Assembly (NCBI GenBank): GCA_035623075.1 | Contig: DASPUC010000023.1 | Span: 23,481-87,480, forward strand | Source: Nitrospiraceae bacterium | GTDB lineage: Bacteria; Nitrospirota; Nitrospiria; Nitrospirales; Nitrospiraceae | Direction: 5' to 3' | Length of the DNA stretch: 64,000 nucleotides | Shown here: positions 51,790-60,552 of the stretch, piece after piece | How positions within the stretch are numbered: position 1 is the first letter of the stretch | Layout: every line of letters starts with the position of its first letter | Made by a program: the position numbers and the translations under genes | The notes under the pieces: model-generated | The model's input: the letters and a program-made list of their open reading frames with translations, nothing else | Told to the model about the DNA's origin: nothing | The model's database searches: none

Positions 51790-52414
51790 CAGTGGCGACC
51801 CACGCGCGAGGTGCCCCCCATCGAGACACTCCTCTTATGTCTAGCCTTCTGGCCGCACGGTGGTAAGCTGATTGGTAGAGCATGTGAGAAACGGGAGCGG
51901 CCTGGTCAGCGATCCATCTGTGCGGCGAGAGTCGTGAGTGGCAGGGGGGGATCTGATGAAGCAACCAGTGAAGAGCAAGAGAAGAAAGATCGGCTCAGCT
52001 CGCTTCGAAGTGAAGATGGATGTGCAGTTCTTAGGGCTGACCCCTGAAGGACTAGAAATTGAAGGAATCGGAGTTGTCCGCAATTTGTCGATGCGCGGGG
52101 CCCTCATTGAGACCCGTGCGTACGTGACGCCGGCCGACCAACTGACATTGTTCGTGACGCTCCCAAACCAGGCCGATCTCTTGGAAATACCCGCGGTCGC
52201 CGTTCGGTGGGTCGTACGACGCCATCAACTGGGGGTTGAGTTTCTCAAGCTGGACAGAAAAACGTCGTTGCAGCTCATGAGATATCTGTCCGATATATAC
52301 AATACGACTCGGGCGCAACGTAAGGCTGTGTAACTTCCCCAACGAGACCTGCTGATCCGCGCCGGCCGGTGGTGTTCGTGGCGCCGATGCCTGACCGCTT
52401 CGGCATGGCGCGGA
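51790..52414 (+). repeat. Segmental duplication, copy B (leader, PilZ gene, hairpin)
   Basis: Counterpart of 45174-45792. The leader (GCGACCCACGCGCGAGGTGC, GTGAGAAACGGGAGCG), the gene and the CCGCGCCGGCCGGTGGTG hairpin region are all retained with scattered substitutions. Confidence 0.8.
51956..52333 (+). CDS. PilZ-like protein, copy B
   Basis: 125 residues: KRRKIGSARFEVKMDVQFLG, GVVRNLSMRGALIETRAYVT, LTLFVTLPNQADLLEIPAVA, VRWVVRRHQLGVEFLKL. Paralog of the 45334-45708 product. Substitutions are spread through the barrel, so the pair diverged under constraint rather than being an assembly artefact. ATG 51956 preceded by GGGGGG. Confidence 0.82.
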   Translation: MKQPVKSKRRKIGSARFEVKMDVQFLGLTPEGLEIEGIGVVRNLSMRGALIETRAYVTPADQLTLFVTLPNQADLLEIPAVAVRWVVRRHQLGVEFLKLDRKTSLQLMRYLSDIYNTTRAQRKAV

Positions 52415-52442
52415 CTCTTATAAATGGGGAGTGGAGTCTCCC

Positions 52443-52763
52443 ATGTCAGCGTGCGCAGTCGCCATTGTTCGAGAGACGCGGTTTGGTCCTGAGGTCAAAG
52501 AATACCTTGAAAAAATCGATGAGACGTTGAGGCCCTACTCAGGAACATTTCGTGTCCACAGTGGCCCCTATCACCCTCTTGAAGGCGCATGGTCTGGAGA
52601 CCTCATCATTATTGAGTTTCCCAGCCTTGCCCAAGCCAAAGCGTGGTATAACTCGACCGCCTATCAAGTGATCAAACCCTTGCGCACGAGCAACACGGAC
52701 GGGGATGTGTTTCTGGTGACTGGTGTCTCGGATTCACACACAGCCACTGACATTCTTGGTTGA
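52443..52763 (+). CDS. DUF1330 domain protein
   Basis: 106 residues of the ferredoxin-like dimeric alpha-beta barrel: YLEKIDETLRPYSGTFRVHS, LEGAWSGDLIIIEFPSLAQA, KAWYNSTAYQVIKPLR. DUF1330 resembles stress-response or monooxygenase-like barrels; no reaction is established. ATG 52443 follows GGAG. It lies 30 bases after the copy B hairpin. Confidence 0.9.
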   Translation: MSACAVAIVRETRFGPEVKEYLEKIDETLRPYSGTFRVHSGPYHPLEGAWSGDLIIIEFPSLAQAKAWYNSTAYQVIKPLRTSNTDGDVFLVTGVSDSHTATDILG

Positions 52764-52890
52764 CGGTCACGAGAGAGAAAAGTGCCAGGAAGCGTTCTTA
52801 CGCAAGACATCGTCGATTACTTCGAAGCAGCCGGCGAACAATTCCGGCCAGGGAAAACGGAAACCTTCTCCATTCTGAGGCTCTGCGTGG
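52764..52890. other. Convergent gap with GTGCCAGGAAGCG unit
   Basis: GAGAGAAAAGTGCCAGGAAGCG (52773-52794) is a variant of the AAAAGGTGTCAGGAACC family; otherwise nothing is seen. Confidence 0.4.
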
Positions 52891-53466
52891 TTAGGCGTAG
52901 GGTGGAGCGTTGCCGGGTTTCCATTTGATGCTGCAGCCGATGCTGGCCTTCTGGTTGCGGTCCACCGGCTTGCCGGCGAGCACGGCCTCGATCCCCGCAC
53001 GCAGATCGCGACCGGTCACCGGTTTGTTATTGCCCGGGCGACTGTCGTCGAGTTGCCCGCGATAGGCCAGCCGCCGTTCGGCATCAAAGAGATAAAAGTC
53101 CGGCGTACAGGCGGCCTTGTAGGCCTTGGCGACTGCTTGTGTGTCGTCGAAGCAGAACGGAAAACGAAACTGGAGTCGTTGGGCCATCTCCTTGAGCCGC
53201 TCGGGGGCGTCATCGGGATAGTGTGCAGGATCGTTGCTGCTGATCGCGATGAGGCCAAGCTTGGTGTCCTGATAGTCGGTCCCGATCCTGCTGATTTCCT
53301 GCTCGACGTGCTTCACATAGGGACAGTGACGGCAGATGAACATGACGAGCAGGGCGGTCCTGCCGGTAAACGAGTCGAGCGAATAGACTTTGCCGCTCAC
53401 GACGTCGGGCAGCGTGAACGGCGGAGCGGTTGTTCCAAGCGTGAGCATCACCGACTCGATGGCCAT
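52891..53466 (-). CDS. Thioredoxin-like (AhpC/TSA) family protein
   Basis: 191 residues: APPFTLPDVVSGKVYSLDSF, LLVMFICRHCPYVKHVEQEI. The active site has a CxxC-like motif, CRHC, with the HCPYV pattern of the RPE/AhpC-like peroxiredoxin subfamily. ISSNDPAHYPDDAPERLKEM and YLFDAERRLAYRGQLDD complete the thioredoxin fold. AAGGAGG precedes ATG 53466. Redox role inferred. Confidence 0.93.
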   Translation of the reverse strand: MAIESVMLTLGTTAPPFTLPDVVSGKVYSLDSFTGRTALLVMFICRHCPYVKHVEQEISRIGTDYQDTKLGLIAISSNDPAHYPDDAPERLKEMAQRLQFRFPFCFDDTQAVAKAYKAACTPDFYLFDAERRLAYRGQLDDSRPGNNKPVTGRDLRAGIEAVLAGKPVDRNQKASIGCSIKWKPGNAPPYA

Positions 53467-53567
53467 CGACCCCTCCTTGCCTCTTGGTGGACCACGACAG
53501 AGCGGACATTCTACCTGAGTCTCGCCGACGAGTGGGAGGCAAGAGTCGTCGGGAAACAAGAGCGGGG

Positions 53568-55544
53568 TCAGGAACCTCTGCTCTTGTTCCTCATCGGGTC
53601 TGCCGCGATCCGATAGAGCGCCACTCCCACCAATGCGACGAGGACGAGGCCGGGCCAGCCGCCGAAGGGAGCTGAGTCAAAGAGGGTAAACGGATCGGGG
53701 CTGAGGCTGGGCCAGAGTGCGGCCAACGCGATCGGGACGGCCAGCATGATGCCCATCAACGCTTCGCCGGTAATCAACCCGGCGGCGAAGAGGAGCCCGC
53801 ACCGTGACGGGTCATCACTCTCCGCTGCGACTCTCCTGGCCAAGGCAGCGATCACGCCACCCACGCAAATGGTGGCTGAGAGTTTCAACGGCAAGTAGAT
53901 GCCCAGGGCCACGGCGAGCACGGGCAAGCGAAACGCGCTGCCACGTATTTCTTGCCGACGATCCAGCAGAATCACGAGGACGCCGATCACTGCGCCCAAT
54001 CCGACGAGCAACCAGGGTAGTCCGGCACCGAAGACGCTGCGCGTGAGGCTCGCCATGAGTGTGGCTTGGGGTGCACTGAGGGGATGAGGATGGCTGAGGG
54101 TCGGCTCGCCGATCCCGTACTTGGCTTGGAGCAGGGACAGGATCGGAACCAGGACCACGGCGCCGGTCAGCACTCCGACGACCTGCATGATTTGCTGTTT
54201 CCACGGTGTCGCGCCGACCAGATGACCAGTTTTCAAATCCTGCAGATTGTCCCCCCCCATGGCGGCGGCACAACAGACGACTGCCCCGATCACCAGAGCC
54301 GCCGCCGGTCCGGCCGGATGCCCGGATCCCATGAACAACACGAGCAACAGAGCGGCCACCATAATCGTGGCGATCGTGACGCCCGACACAGGGTTGCTGG
54401 AACTCCCCACCAGCCCAGCCATGTAGGCCGCGACCGAGGAAAAGAGGAACGCCGCAAGCGCCATCACGACCGTCATGAGGAGGCCGATCAGTGGACTGCT
54501 CACGACAGTGCTGTAGATCCAGGCCATCGGGACCAGTGACAGGGCGAATGGCACGACGATCCAGGGGAGCGGCGCGTCCTGTTCCGTTCTGGCCGTGACG
54601 ACCGCAGATGGAGACTGCCCCGCTGCGCGATACCGGTCTTGGAGCGTCTGCAGACTTTTCCAGAGCGGCTCGCGCAACATCGTCAACGTCCAGAGTCCGC
54701 CCGTCAGCATGGCGCCGATGCCGACATAGCGGATGTGGCCGCTCCAGATCGTCATCGCGGCCGCGAGTCCGGTCCGATCGGGCGGGAGACCATTGAGCAG
54801 GCCGTAGGCCGGCATCAAGATCATCCATCCGACGACGCCGCCCAGAAAGACGACCACGGCCGTGTGCAGGCCGATGATGAACCCGACCGCCAGGAGCGCG
54901 GGCGACAGATTGAGGCCTGCATAGAGCACGGTGCGTCCGACCTGTACCGCTCCTTCCAGGGATTCAGCCCACAAGCGCATGCCGCTCTCGCCAAACTTCA
55001 CCGCTCCGCCCAGGAGGGCGGCTGACAAGAGCGTCCGGAAATCGCTGGTGAAGTCGGTCGGGCCGGCATCCTGTCGATCAGGCGTGGCGACCTTCAAGAC
55101 TTCTGCGGTCGTCACCCCTTCGGGGAACCGCAGGCGCGCGGTGACGATCAGCGCGCGCCGCAAAGGGATAGTAAAGAGCACGCCGAGGAGCCCCCCGACC
55201 GTGGCGATCGCCGCAGTCTGCCAGTAGTCGAAGGTGGACCAGTAGCCAACCAGGAGCAGCGCGGGAATGGTGAAGATCACGCCCGCAGCCAGCGCCTCGC
55301 CTGAGGAGGCCGCGGTTTGGACGATGTTGTTTTCGAGAATGTTGGACCGGCGGAACAGGCGGAGAATGGCCATGGAGGCGACGGCGGCTGGAATGGACGC
55401 GGACACAGTTATCCCGGCAAAGAGTCCCAGGTAGGCATTGGCGGCGGCCAAGACGGCCGCGAGGATCACCGACAGCACGACCGCTTTGACGGTGATTTCA
55501 GGGAGTCTCACCGAGGGGGGGACGACAGGCTGGTCGTCTTTCAT
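53568..55544 (-). CDS. OPT family oligopeptide/metal-chelate transporter
   Basis: 658 residues with 14-16 membrane helices. LAAANAYLGLFAGITVSASI, SNILENNIVQTAASSGEALA and SSSNPVSGVTIATIM are typical of the bacterial OPT family. Known members import oligopeptides or iron-siderophore/nicotianamine chelates; substrate here unknown. The C-terminal stop lies in a GGGGTCAGGAACC-type repeat (53564-53576), so the last residues (RNKSRGS) may be repeat-derived. Confidence 0.93.
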   Translation of the reverse strand: MKDDQPVVPPSVRLPEITVKAVVLSVILAAVLAAANAYLGLFAGITVSASIPAAVASMAILRLFRRSNILENNIVQTAASSGEALAAGVIFTIPALLLVGYWSTFDYWQTAAIATVGGLLGVLFTIPLRRALIVTARLRFPEGVTTAEVLKVATPDRQDAGPTDFTSDFRTLLSAALLGGAVKFGESGMRLWAESLEGAVQVGRTVLYAGLNLSPALLAVGFIIGLHTAVVVFLGGVVGWMILMPAYGLLNGLPPDRTGLAAAMTIWSGHIRYVGIGAMLTGGLWTLTMLREPLWKSLQTLQDRYRAAGQSPSAVVTARTEQDAPLPWIVVPFALSLVPMAWIYSTVVSSPLIGLLMTVVMALAAFLFSSVAAYMAGLVGSSSNPVSGVTIATIMVAALLLVLFMGSGHPAGPAAALVIGAVVCCAAAMGGDNLQDLKTGHLVGATPWKQQIMQVVGVLTGAVVLVPILSLLQAKYGIGEPTLSHPHPLSAPQATLMASLTRSVFGAGLPWLLVGLGAVIGVLVILLDRRQEIRGSAFRLPVLAVALGIYLPLKLSATICVGGVIAALARRVAAESDDPSRCGLLFAAGLITGEALMGIMLAVPIALAALWPSLSPDPFTLFDSAPFGGWPGLVLVALVGVALYRIAADPMRNKSRGS

Positions 55545-55765
55545 GAGGACTGCCAAACAGATGAGACACGGACCATCGCTTCACTCATGCCGGTGGAAGA
55601 CAAGGTGCTGACGGAAGTGGCCGCATGATAACGCAGCGCACAAAAAAAGGGGAGGCGGGACGAGGGCCGTTGGGGGTGGGCGGGTGAGAAAGGCGCGCGC
55701 ACAGGAGAGCAGCCACACTCGTCCCCATCCTAGACGCCGTAACGTGATGTCGTATAATCCTTACC

Positions 55766-56761
55766 ATGAGACACCTGACGCAGCTCCTCATTGCGTTCTG
55801 CCTCATCGCGCTGCCGATCTCGACGCACTCGGTGGAGCCCGAGCCGGATCGCGGCGTCTGGCGCACGGCGACTCCCTCGCCCACGAAGCGGACGGAGGTG
55901 ACGGCCGGGACGTTGTCCGACAAGATTTACGTCGTGGGCGGATTCGAGCAGCCCAGCTTGGGCAACGTGTTGAATCTGTCGATTACTCCGTCCCTCGAAG
56001 TCTACGATCCCTCAACTGACCGATGGACTGTGAAAGCTCCCCTGCCGGTCGGCCTGCATCATGTCGGCCTCGGCGTGACCGGGGGGCGACTGTATGTCAT
56101 CGGCGGGTACAAGCAGTCGGGACTCAGCGTCTGGCAACCGGTTGCGACGGTGTATGCGTATGATCCGGCCACGGACACCTGGGCCGAGCGTGCGTCGATG
56201 CCGACCGCTCGCGGCGCGTTGTCGGTGACCGTGCACGACGGGAAACTGTACGCGATCGGCGGCTACGACCGGAATGCAAATAGCGCGGCGGTCGAGGTCT
56301 ACGATCCCGCGCGCAACACGTGGGTGTCGCGCGCGCCGCTGCCGACCCCTCGCGATCATCTGGCGAGTGCGACCGTGTCCGGGAAAATCTATGCGATCGG
56401 CGGACGTCTGAACGGTGACTATCGGCGGAATCTCTCCGTCACGGAACGGTACGATCCCGCTATTGATCAGTGGACACGCGTCGCGGATCTGCCGACGGCC
56501 CGCAGTGGCATTACCGCGGCTGAGGTTGGCGGTCGAGTCTACGTGTTCGGCGGTGAAGGGGGCGAGGGCACGTTCCGTGAGAATGAAGCGTATGATCCGG
56601 TGCGTGACGCCTGGCAGGCGATGACGCCGATGCCGACTGCGCGCCACGGTCTCGGGTCGGCAGCGGTACAGGGGCGCATTCACGTCCTCAGCGGCGGGCC
56701 GACTCCCGGAGGCTCCTTCAGCGATCTGAACGAAGTGTTTACCCCGCCGTCCAGCCGCTGA
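55766..56761 (+). CDS. Exported Kelch-repeat beta-propeller
   Basis: 331 residues: signal peptide (LTQLLIAFCLIALPISTHS) and six Kelch blades with the GG doublet and YDPxTDxW pattern (YDPATDTWAERASMPTARGA, KLYAIGGYDR, VYVFGGEGGEG). A six-bladed propeller in the periplasm or on the surface, probably a protein- or glycan-binding scaffold; sialate-mutarotase relatives exist. Single gene. Confidence 0.9.
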   Translation: MRHLTQLLIAFCLIALPISTHSVEPEPDRGVWRTATPSPTKRTEVTAGTLSDKIYVVGGFEQPSLGNVLNLSITPSLEVYDPSTDRWTVKAPLPVGLHHVGLGVTGGRLYVIGGYKQSGLSVWQPVATVYAYDPATDTWAERASMPTARGALSVTVHDGKLYAIGGYDRNANSAAVEVYDPARNTWVSRAPLPTPRDHLASATVSGKIYAIGGRLNGDYRRNLSVTERYDPAIDQWTRVADLPTARSGITAAEVGGRVYVFGGEGGEGTFRENEAYDPVRDAWQAMTPMPTARHGLGSAAVQGRIHVLSGGPTPGGSFSDLNEVFTPPSSR

Positions 56762-56766
56762 ATTCT

Positions 56767-57180
56767 TCAATCCTCGTGCAGAAAGGCCAGGAGCTGGTCC
56801 AGCTGCGCTTGAACCGCGATCAGCTCGTGCGCTCCTTTCGAGTTCACGCGGATCGCCTCGACGCCTTCGACCGGGACCGCTTCGTCGTCAATCCAGAAGA
56901 CGTCTCGCTCACCCAGCCGTGTGATGGCTTCTTTCAGCCACACGGTCTTGTCCGCGTAGTTGGTCCAATTGGCGTGATGGAATTGATGCAGCAGGTTCGC
57001 ATTGTAGGTGACAGTCAGGAACGCCTTGATCTTCTCCTGCTCCCATGTGGTCAGCCAGATCACTTCAAAGTGCTCGAAGGCCCACTCGAGCCAGGTGTTT
57101 ACGCCAGGCCGCAACTGGAACCCGCCGTCATATTCGCCGAACAGCACACCGTCGATGTCGTGAAACAGGATCGGCTTCAT
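56767..57180 (-). CDS. HAD-superfamily hydrolase-like protein
   Basis: 137 residues: ILFHDIDGVLFGEYDGGFQL carries DxDG, the HAD nucleophile motif; VIWLTTWEQEKIKAF is motif II and WIDDEAVPVEGVEAIRVNS is motif III-IV. Short, cap-less phosphatase of unknown substrate. Start 57180 has AGGAGG seven bases upstream; the frame opens at 57288. Confidence 0.85.
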   Translation of the reverse strand: MKPILFHDIDGVLFGEYDGGFQLRPGVNTWLEWAFEHFEVIWLTTWEQEKIKAFLTVTYNANLLHQFHHANWTNYADKTVWLKEAITRLGERDVFWIDDEAVPVEGVEAIRVNSKGAHELIAVQAQLDQLLAFLHED

Positions 57181-57495
57181 GTACCGGCCCTCCTGTCTAG
57201 GCGGTTGCGAGGAGGTCTTAATACCAGTATAGCTCGTGCCTACCCGTCGACCGGGGGAGAGAACAACCAGTGCCAGGACCGCCGTCAATGTACGTGTAAA
57301 CCATTGATCAGAGCCAATTCGTGGCTACTCGCAGTTGTAGGGGATGTAAGGTCGGCTCGGAGAAACGCCACGTATCTTCGGGTCGGTTGGCCGCCCAACC
57401 AACGCTTACGTCCCCTCTTCGCAGGTAGCCAAGTGTTCCGAACCCCGTGCCCGCTCCTCCAAGAATCGCCAGGACTTGGCCGCAGGGCCGGTGAT
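57181..57495. other. Gap between HAD and DUF4282 genes
   Basis: 315 bases. It includes the HAD promoter side and a mixed-composition stretch. A minus-strand frame here (57285-57569) is not supported by SD or similarity. Nothing else seen. Confidence 0.5.
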
Positions 57496-57945
57496 CTAGG
57501 TTCCCTTTCTTGTCGCCAACAGTCCAATGAGCGCACGCGCTTTGTCGGCCAGGTCCGCCAGCACCTCATGAATGCGAAAGACCAGCATCACCATCTCACA
57601 CAACATCCTCCAGAGGAGGTTGCCGATACCCAGGACTGTCAGCCCTCCGACGAGCAACGCGTCTCGGTTCGTGTCTGTGTACTCCGGAGCCAGGCCGGTG
57701 AGGACTAGGGCAACCATGAGCAGCCCGGCCAGGGTGATGACCGCTGCGCCGATGACATAGGCCACGAGGATGCAGGCCGGGGTGATCAGCGTCTCGAAGG
57801 AGAAGAACCCTCCTCGACGGCATGGCACTTCGCGCGCCTGCGTCTCTGACGAGGAAGGCTCCGTGTCTTCGGGGAGGGTGGCGCCACAGATCCTGCACCG
57901 ACGGGCCCCGCTCTGGTTCTCAAAGAAACATTCGACGCATCGCAT
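57496..57945 (-). CDS. Zinc-ribbon DUF4282-like membrane protein
   Basis: 149 residues. The N-terminus MRCVECFFENQSGARRCRIC has two CxxC pairs (zinc ribbon). Then two membrane helices (about 50-85 and 100-128) and RMLCEMVMLVFRIHEVLADL, the DUF4282 pattern of (R/E)xxxE(x)4-FRI(H/N)E. Function unknown; usually a small membrane protein. Stand-alone. Confidence 0.78.
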   Translation of the reverse strand: MRCVECFFENQSGARRCRICGATLPEDTEPSSSETQAREVPCRRGGFFSFETLITPACILVAYVIGAAVITLAGLLMVALVLTGLAPEYTDTNRDALLVGGLTVLGIGNLLWRMLCEMVMLVFRIHEVLADLADKARALIGLLATRKGT

Positions 57946-58019
57946 AGCGGTTCCCCCTGTTCATCACGGCGACTGGAAAAATGATAGGTCATCCCCGGTC
58001 CTTAGAAAGGGGAAAGGTG

Positions 58020-58110
58020 GCGTGGAAAGAAAATCGTGTCAGGACCGGTTTCCATCGGTGAAACCCTCTACGACCTTGAATGCAGGCTCGACCGGTGTCC
58101 CCTGATCGCG
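58020..58110. repeat. CGTGTCAGGACCGGTTTCC element
   Basis: GAAAATCGTGTCAGGACCGG (58029-58048) followed by CTCTACGACCTTGAATGCAGG; another member of the dispersed GTGTCAGGAACC family, located before the lipoprotein gene. Confidence 0.5.
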
Positions 58111-58253
58111 AACAGCCAGGGAGGAGAATCTTCGAAGCCGGCGACTTCATGCGAGTTCTTTCACTCAGCGCCCGTCCCCTCTGCACCTAAGGTAGCAGCG
58201 CCTGCCCCCTCCGTAGGATAGTGGTTCGCGTTGTCTGCTCGTACCATCGCGCT

Positions 58254-58913
58254 ATGTCAGCCAGCCCTCGCAAGACACCGTTGGTGCTCGTCTCCGCTAC
58301 CGCTGCGATGTTCAGCCTTCCGATGCAGACGGCCTGCCGGCCTACGCCATACGCCGCTGTCGATCACACCTCAACAAATCTGACGACGATGAGTGTTCCG
58401 GTCCCGCAACATGTCCGGCGCTTAGCCGTGTGGTATCCCAGCACGTCGGAGCGGGACGAGGCGTACGGGTACAGTCGGCTTGAGCAAGCGACGTTCCAGC
58501 TGAAGCAGCAGCGCTTGTGGATCAAGATTCTCGACCGGCGCAACATGGATCCGCTGACGGATGAACAGCGATTGCAGGTCTCCGGCCGCGTTGGGGACGA
58601 CAGCGCGGTCCGTATCGGGAGGTGGCTCGGCGCGGATAGCATGGTCCTGTTTCGGATCAACGTACCGAGTTGGAGGGAGCGGATGCTGGCACGCTTCTAC
58701 CAGAAGATGCCGCCCTTGGTCGTCTCGAGCAAGATCATTTCGGTGGAGACCGGCGAGGTGCTGTATCACGACATCGTCACTACCATGCCGGTCCCCCCCT
58801 CGGGCGACTGGAGCGACTACGCCAGCGACTATGAGCTGCAGCCCGCGCTACACACCGCTCTCGATCAAGCGCTGTCGGTCGCGATTGCGCATCTGAACCA
58901 ATCATTCCGCTGA
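58254..58913 (+). CDS. CsgG/LpoB-like lipoprotein
   Basis: 219 residues. The start (SPRKTPLVLVSATAAMFSLP, MQTAC) gives a plausible lipobox Cys near 28. The rest resembles the CsgG/LpoB fold: RRLAVWYPSTSERDEAYGYS, LWIKILDRRNMDPLTDEQRL, GADSMVLFRINVPSW, KIISVETGEVLYHDI. LpoB-type lipoproteins regulate penicillin-binding proteins; the CsgG-like outer-membrane role is an alternative. ATG 58254 chosen over 58221. Confidence 0.75.
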   Translation: MSASPRKTPLVLVSATAAMFSLPMQTACRPTPYAAVDHTSTNLTTMSVPVPQHVRRLAVWYPSTSERDEAYGYSRLEQATFQLKQQRLWIKILDRRNMDPLTDEQRLQVSGRVGDDSAVRIGRWLGADSMVLFRINVPSWRERMLARFYQKMPPLVVSSKIISVETGEVLYHDIVTTMPVPPSGDWSDYASDYELQPALHTALDQALSVAIAHLNQSFR

Positions 58914-59277
58914 CGGATACAACCAACTGAGTTGTTCATGAGGCCATGAAAGACAAGAGGAGGGTTTATTTCGTTTCTCGAACCAAAGGAACGAGACCGG
59001 CCACATGAACCAAACAAACTAGATCAATCAGAGCCACCCAGCCACCCGCTGAATCGCTTCGAATGATGATCCATTTTCAGCCCGGCTCAAGATGGATTTC
59101 CTGCCCGGAAGGTTCTGTATAGAACGCCGAACACATCGCAGCCGTACTTGAAAATAATTCCCAAATCCTTGACATTGCGCAGGGTACCTGTTACTTGTGA
59201 ACCAGAAATATGTATGTCTCAGTATCTTCTCCCTGAGGCCCTGCCTGACTTCCTGATTGTACTCAAGGTGTTATTTT
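58914..59277. other. Gap with AACCAAA units and a possible promoter
   Basis: 58975-59035 holds AACCAAAGGAACGAGACCGG and ATGAACCAAACAAACTAG units of the TGGTT family. TTGACA (59169-59174), 17 bases, TACTTG (59192-59197) may be the promoter of the next genes. No gene is supported. Confidence 0.5.
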
Positions 59278-59688
59278 GTGGTGCCTAGTCTGCTTCAGCA
59301 TGTAAGAACCCTTCGACCAGGCAGCGGTATCATCCTGGTCCTCGCCTTCCTTCTACTGCCATATCTGGTTGATGTTGTCTACTATGGCGACTTCACCCCG
59401 ACCCATTACGCACAAGAAAATACCATTGATGAGGAAGATGCTCGAACTATCATTGATAAAGCTTCTCATTTGGTTGCTGTTGACGAAGCAAACTCTGGCA
59501 TACGAGGTCGCCTGTTAGCGCCAGATGTCAACGCACAAGCCAGTCTTCAGGCAGGAGTACCCCTCCTGTCCTACTACCCAATTTCAGAATCACTCACTTC
59601 CAGGCCTCCTCCGCCTCTCTTACCTGGTTGGGTTCGTCCGTTACGCGACCTGGACGTTGTGTCTCTCGACACCCCATCTGTGCCTTGA
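59278..59688 (+). CDS. Hypothetical exported protein
   Basis: 136 residues. One N-terminal hydrophobic helix (IILVLAFLLLPYLVDVVYYG) then a polar, proline-rich tail (SLTSRPPPPLLPGWVRPL). No family. GTG 59278 with AAGG upstream is chosen; 59257 is open. It lies 100 bases before the HAD gene and could share its promoter. Confidence 0.5.
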   Translation: MVPSLLQHVRTLRPGSGIILVLAFLLLPYLVDVVYYGDFTPTHYAQENTIDEEDARTIIDKASHLVAVDEANSGIRGRLLAPDVNAQASLQAGVPLLSYYPISESLTSRPPPPLLPGWVRPLRDLDVVSLDTPSVP

Positions 59689-59790
59689 GACACGCCTGAC
59701 AGAATGTCTTGGGCAAAAGCACTGTTTCGAACCGTTCCTCCCTCAGCGAAAGGTGAGGGGATCTTCGTGAGCGGTAGTCAGGAGACATCA

Positions 59791-60552
59791 ATGTCCGAAT
59801 TCGGTCACTTGCTCCCTTTTTGGAAAGGAAGGAGTCACGATTTGTTGAACAATCAAGTCGCCAGGCGCATCGACTTCGGTCGGCGCAATCGCATTACGAG
59901 AACGGAGGTGTTTTGTGACTTCGATGGCACGATCACTCGCCTCGATGCCACAGACGCTGTGCTCGAAGCATTCGCCTTGCCAGCCTGGCGAGAATGGGAA
60001 GAGCGCTGGGTGAGAGGCGAGATCACGAGCCAGGAGTGCCTCGCCCGTCAGGTCGAGCTGATTCAGGCTGATCGAGAGACCCTCGTGCAATTTGCAGCGG
60101 ATCTTCCTATCGACGAAGGCATTTTCGCGCTGGACCGTTGTTGTGCCCAACATGGAGTGCCACTCACGATTGTCAGCGATGGAATCGATCTCCTTGTGGA
60201 GGCGGTCCTTCGTCGGCATGGTCTGTTGCACCTCCCGGTGTTTTCGAACCACCTCCGCTGGGATGACCAGGGACATCCCACGCTCAGTTTTCCCTTCGCA
60301 GCGGACAATTGTGAAAGCGGGGCGGGGACCTGTAAGTGCTCGTTGACCCGTCAGTCAGCTCCCGCGGCGACTTACCCGGTATATATCGGGGACGGCCGGT
60401 CAGATCAGTGCGTCTCCGCCAGAATGCAGACCGTGTTTGCCAAGGGAAAGCTCCAGGATTGGTGCCGACTCAACGGCATCCTGTGCATCCCGTTTGAGAC
60501 GCTGGCCGAAGTGTCTGAATATCTGTTCCCACAGGAGGCTCGCATCGCATGA
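59791..60552 (+). CDS. MtnX-like HAD phosphatase
   Basis: 253 residues. VFCDFDGTITRLDATDAVLE is the DxDGT motif of HAD-IB/MtnX-like phosphatases; PLTIVSDGIDLLVEAVLRRH is motif II and YPVYIGDGRSDQCVSA the GDxxxD motif. The start at 59791 follows AGGAGA (59780-59785); the first 40 residues are not conserved. It overlaps the aminotransferase gene by four bases. It probably dephosphorylates an intermediate of the same pathway. Confidence 0.9.
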   Translation: MSEFGHLLPFWKGRSHDLLNNQVARRIDFGRRNRITRTEVFCDFDGTITRLDATDAVLEAFALPAWREWEERWVRGEITSQECLARQVELIQADRETLVQFAADLPIDEGIFALDRCCAQHGVPLTIVSDGIDLLVEAVLRRHGLLHLPVFSNHLRWDDQGHPTLSFPFAADNCESGAGTCKCSLTRQSAPAATYPVYIGDGRSDQCVSARMQTVFAKGKLQDWCRLNGILCIPFETLAEVSEYLFPQEARIA

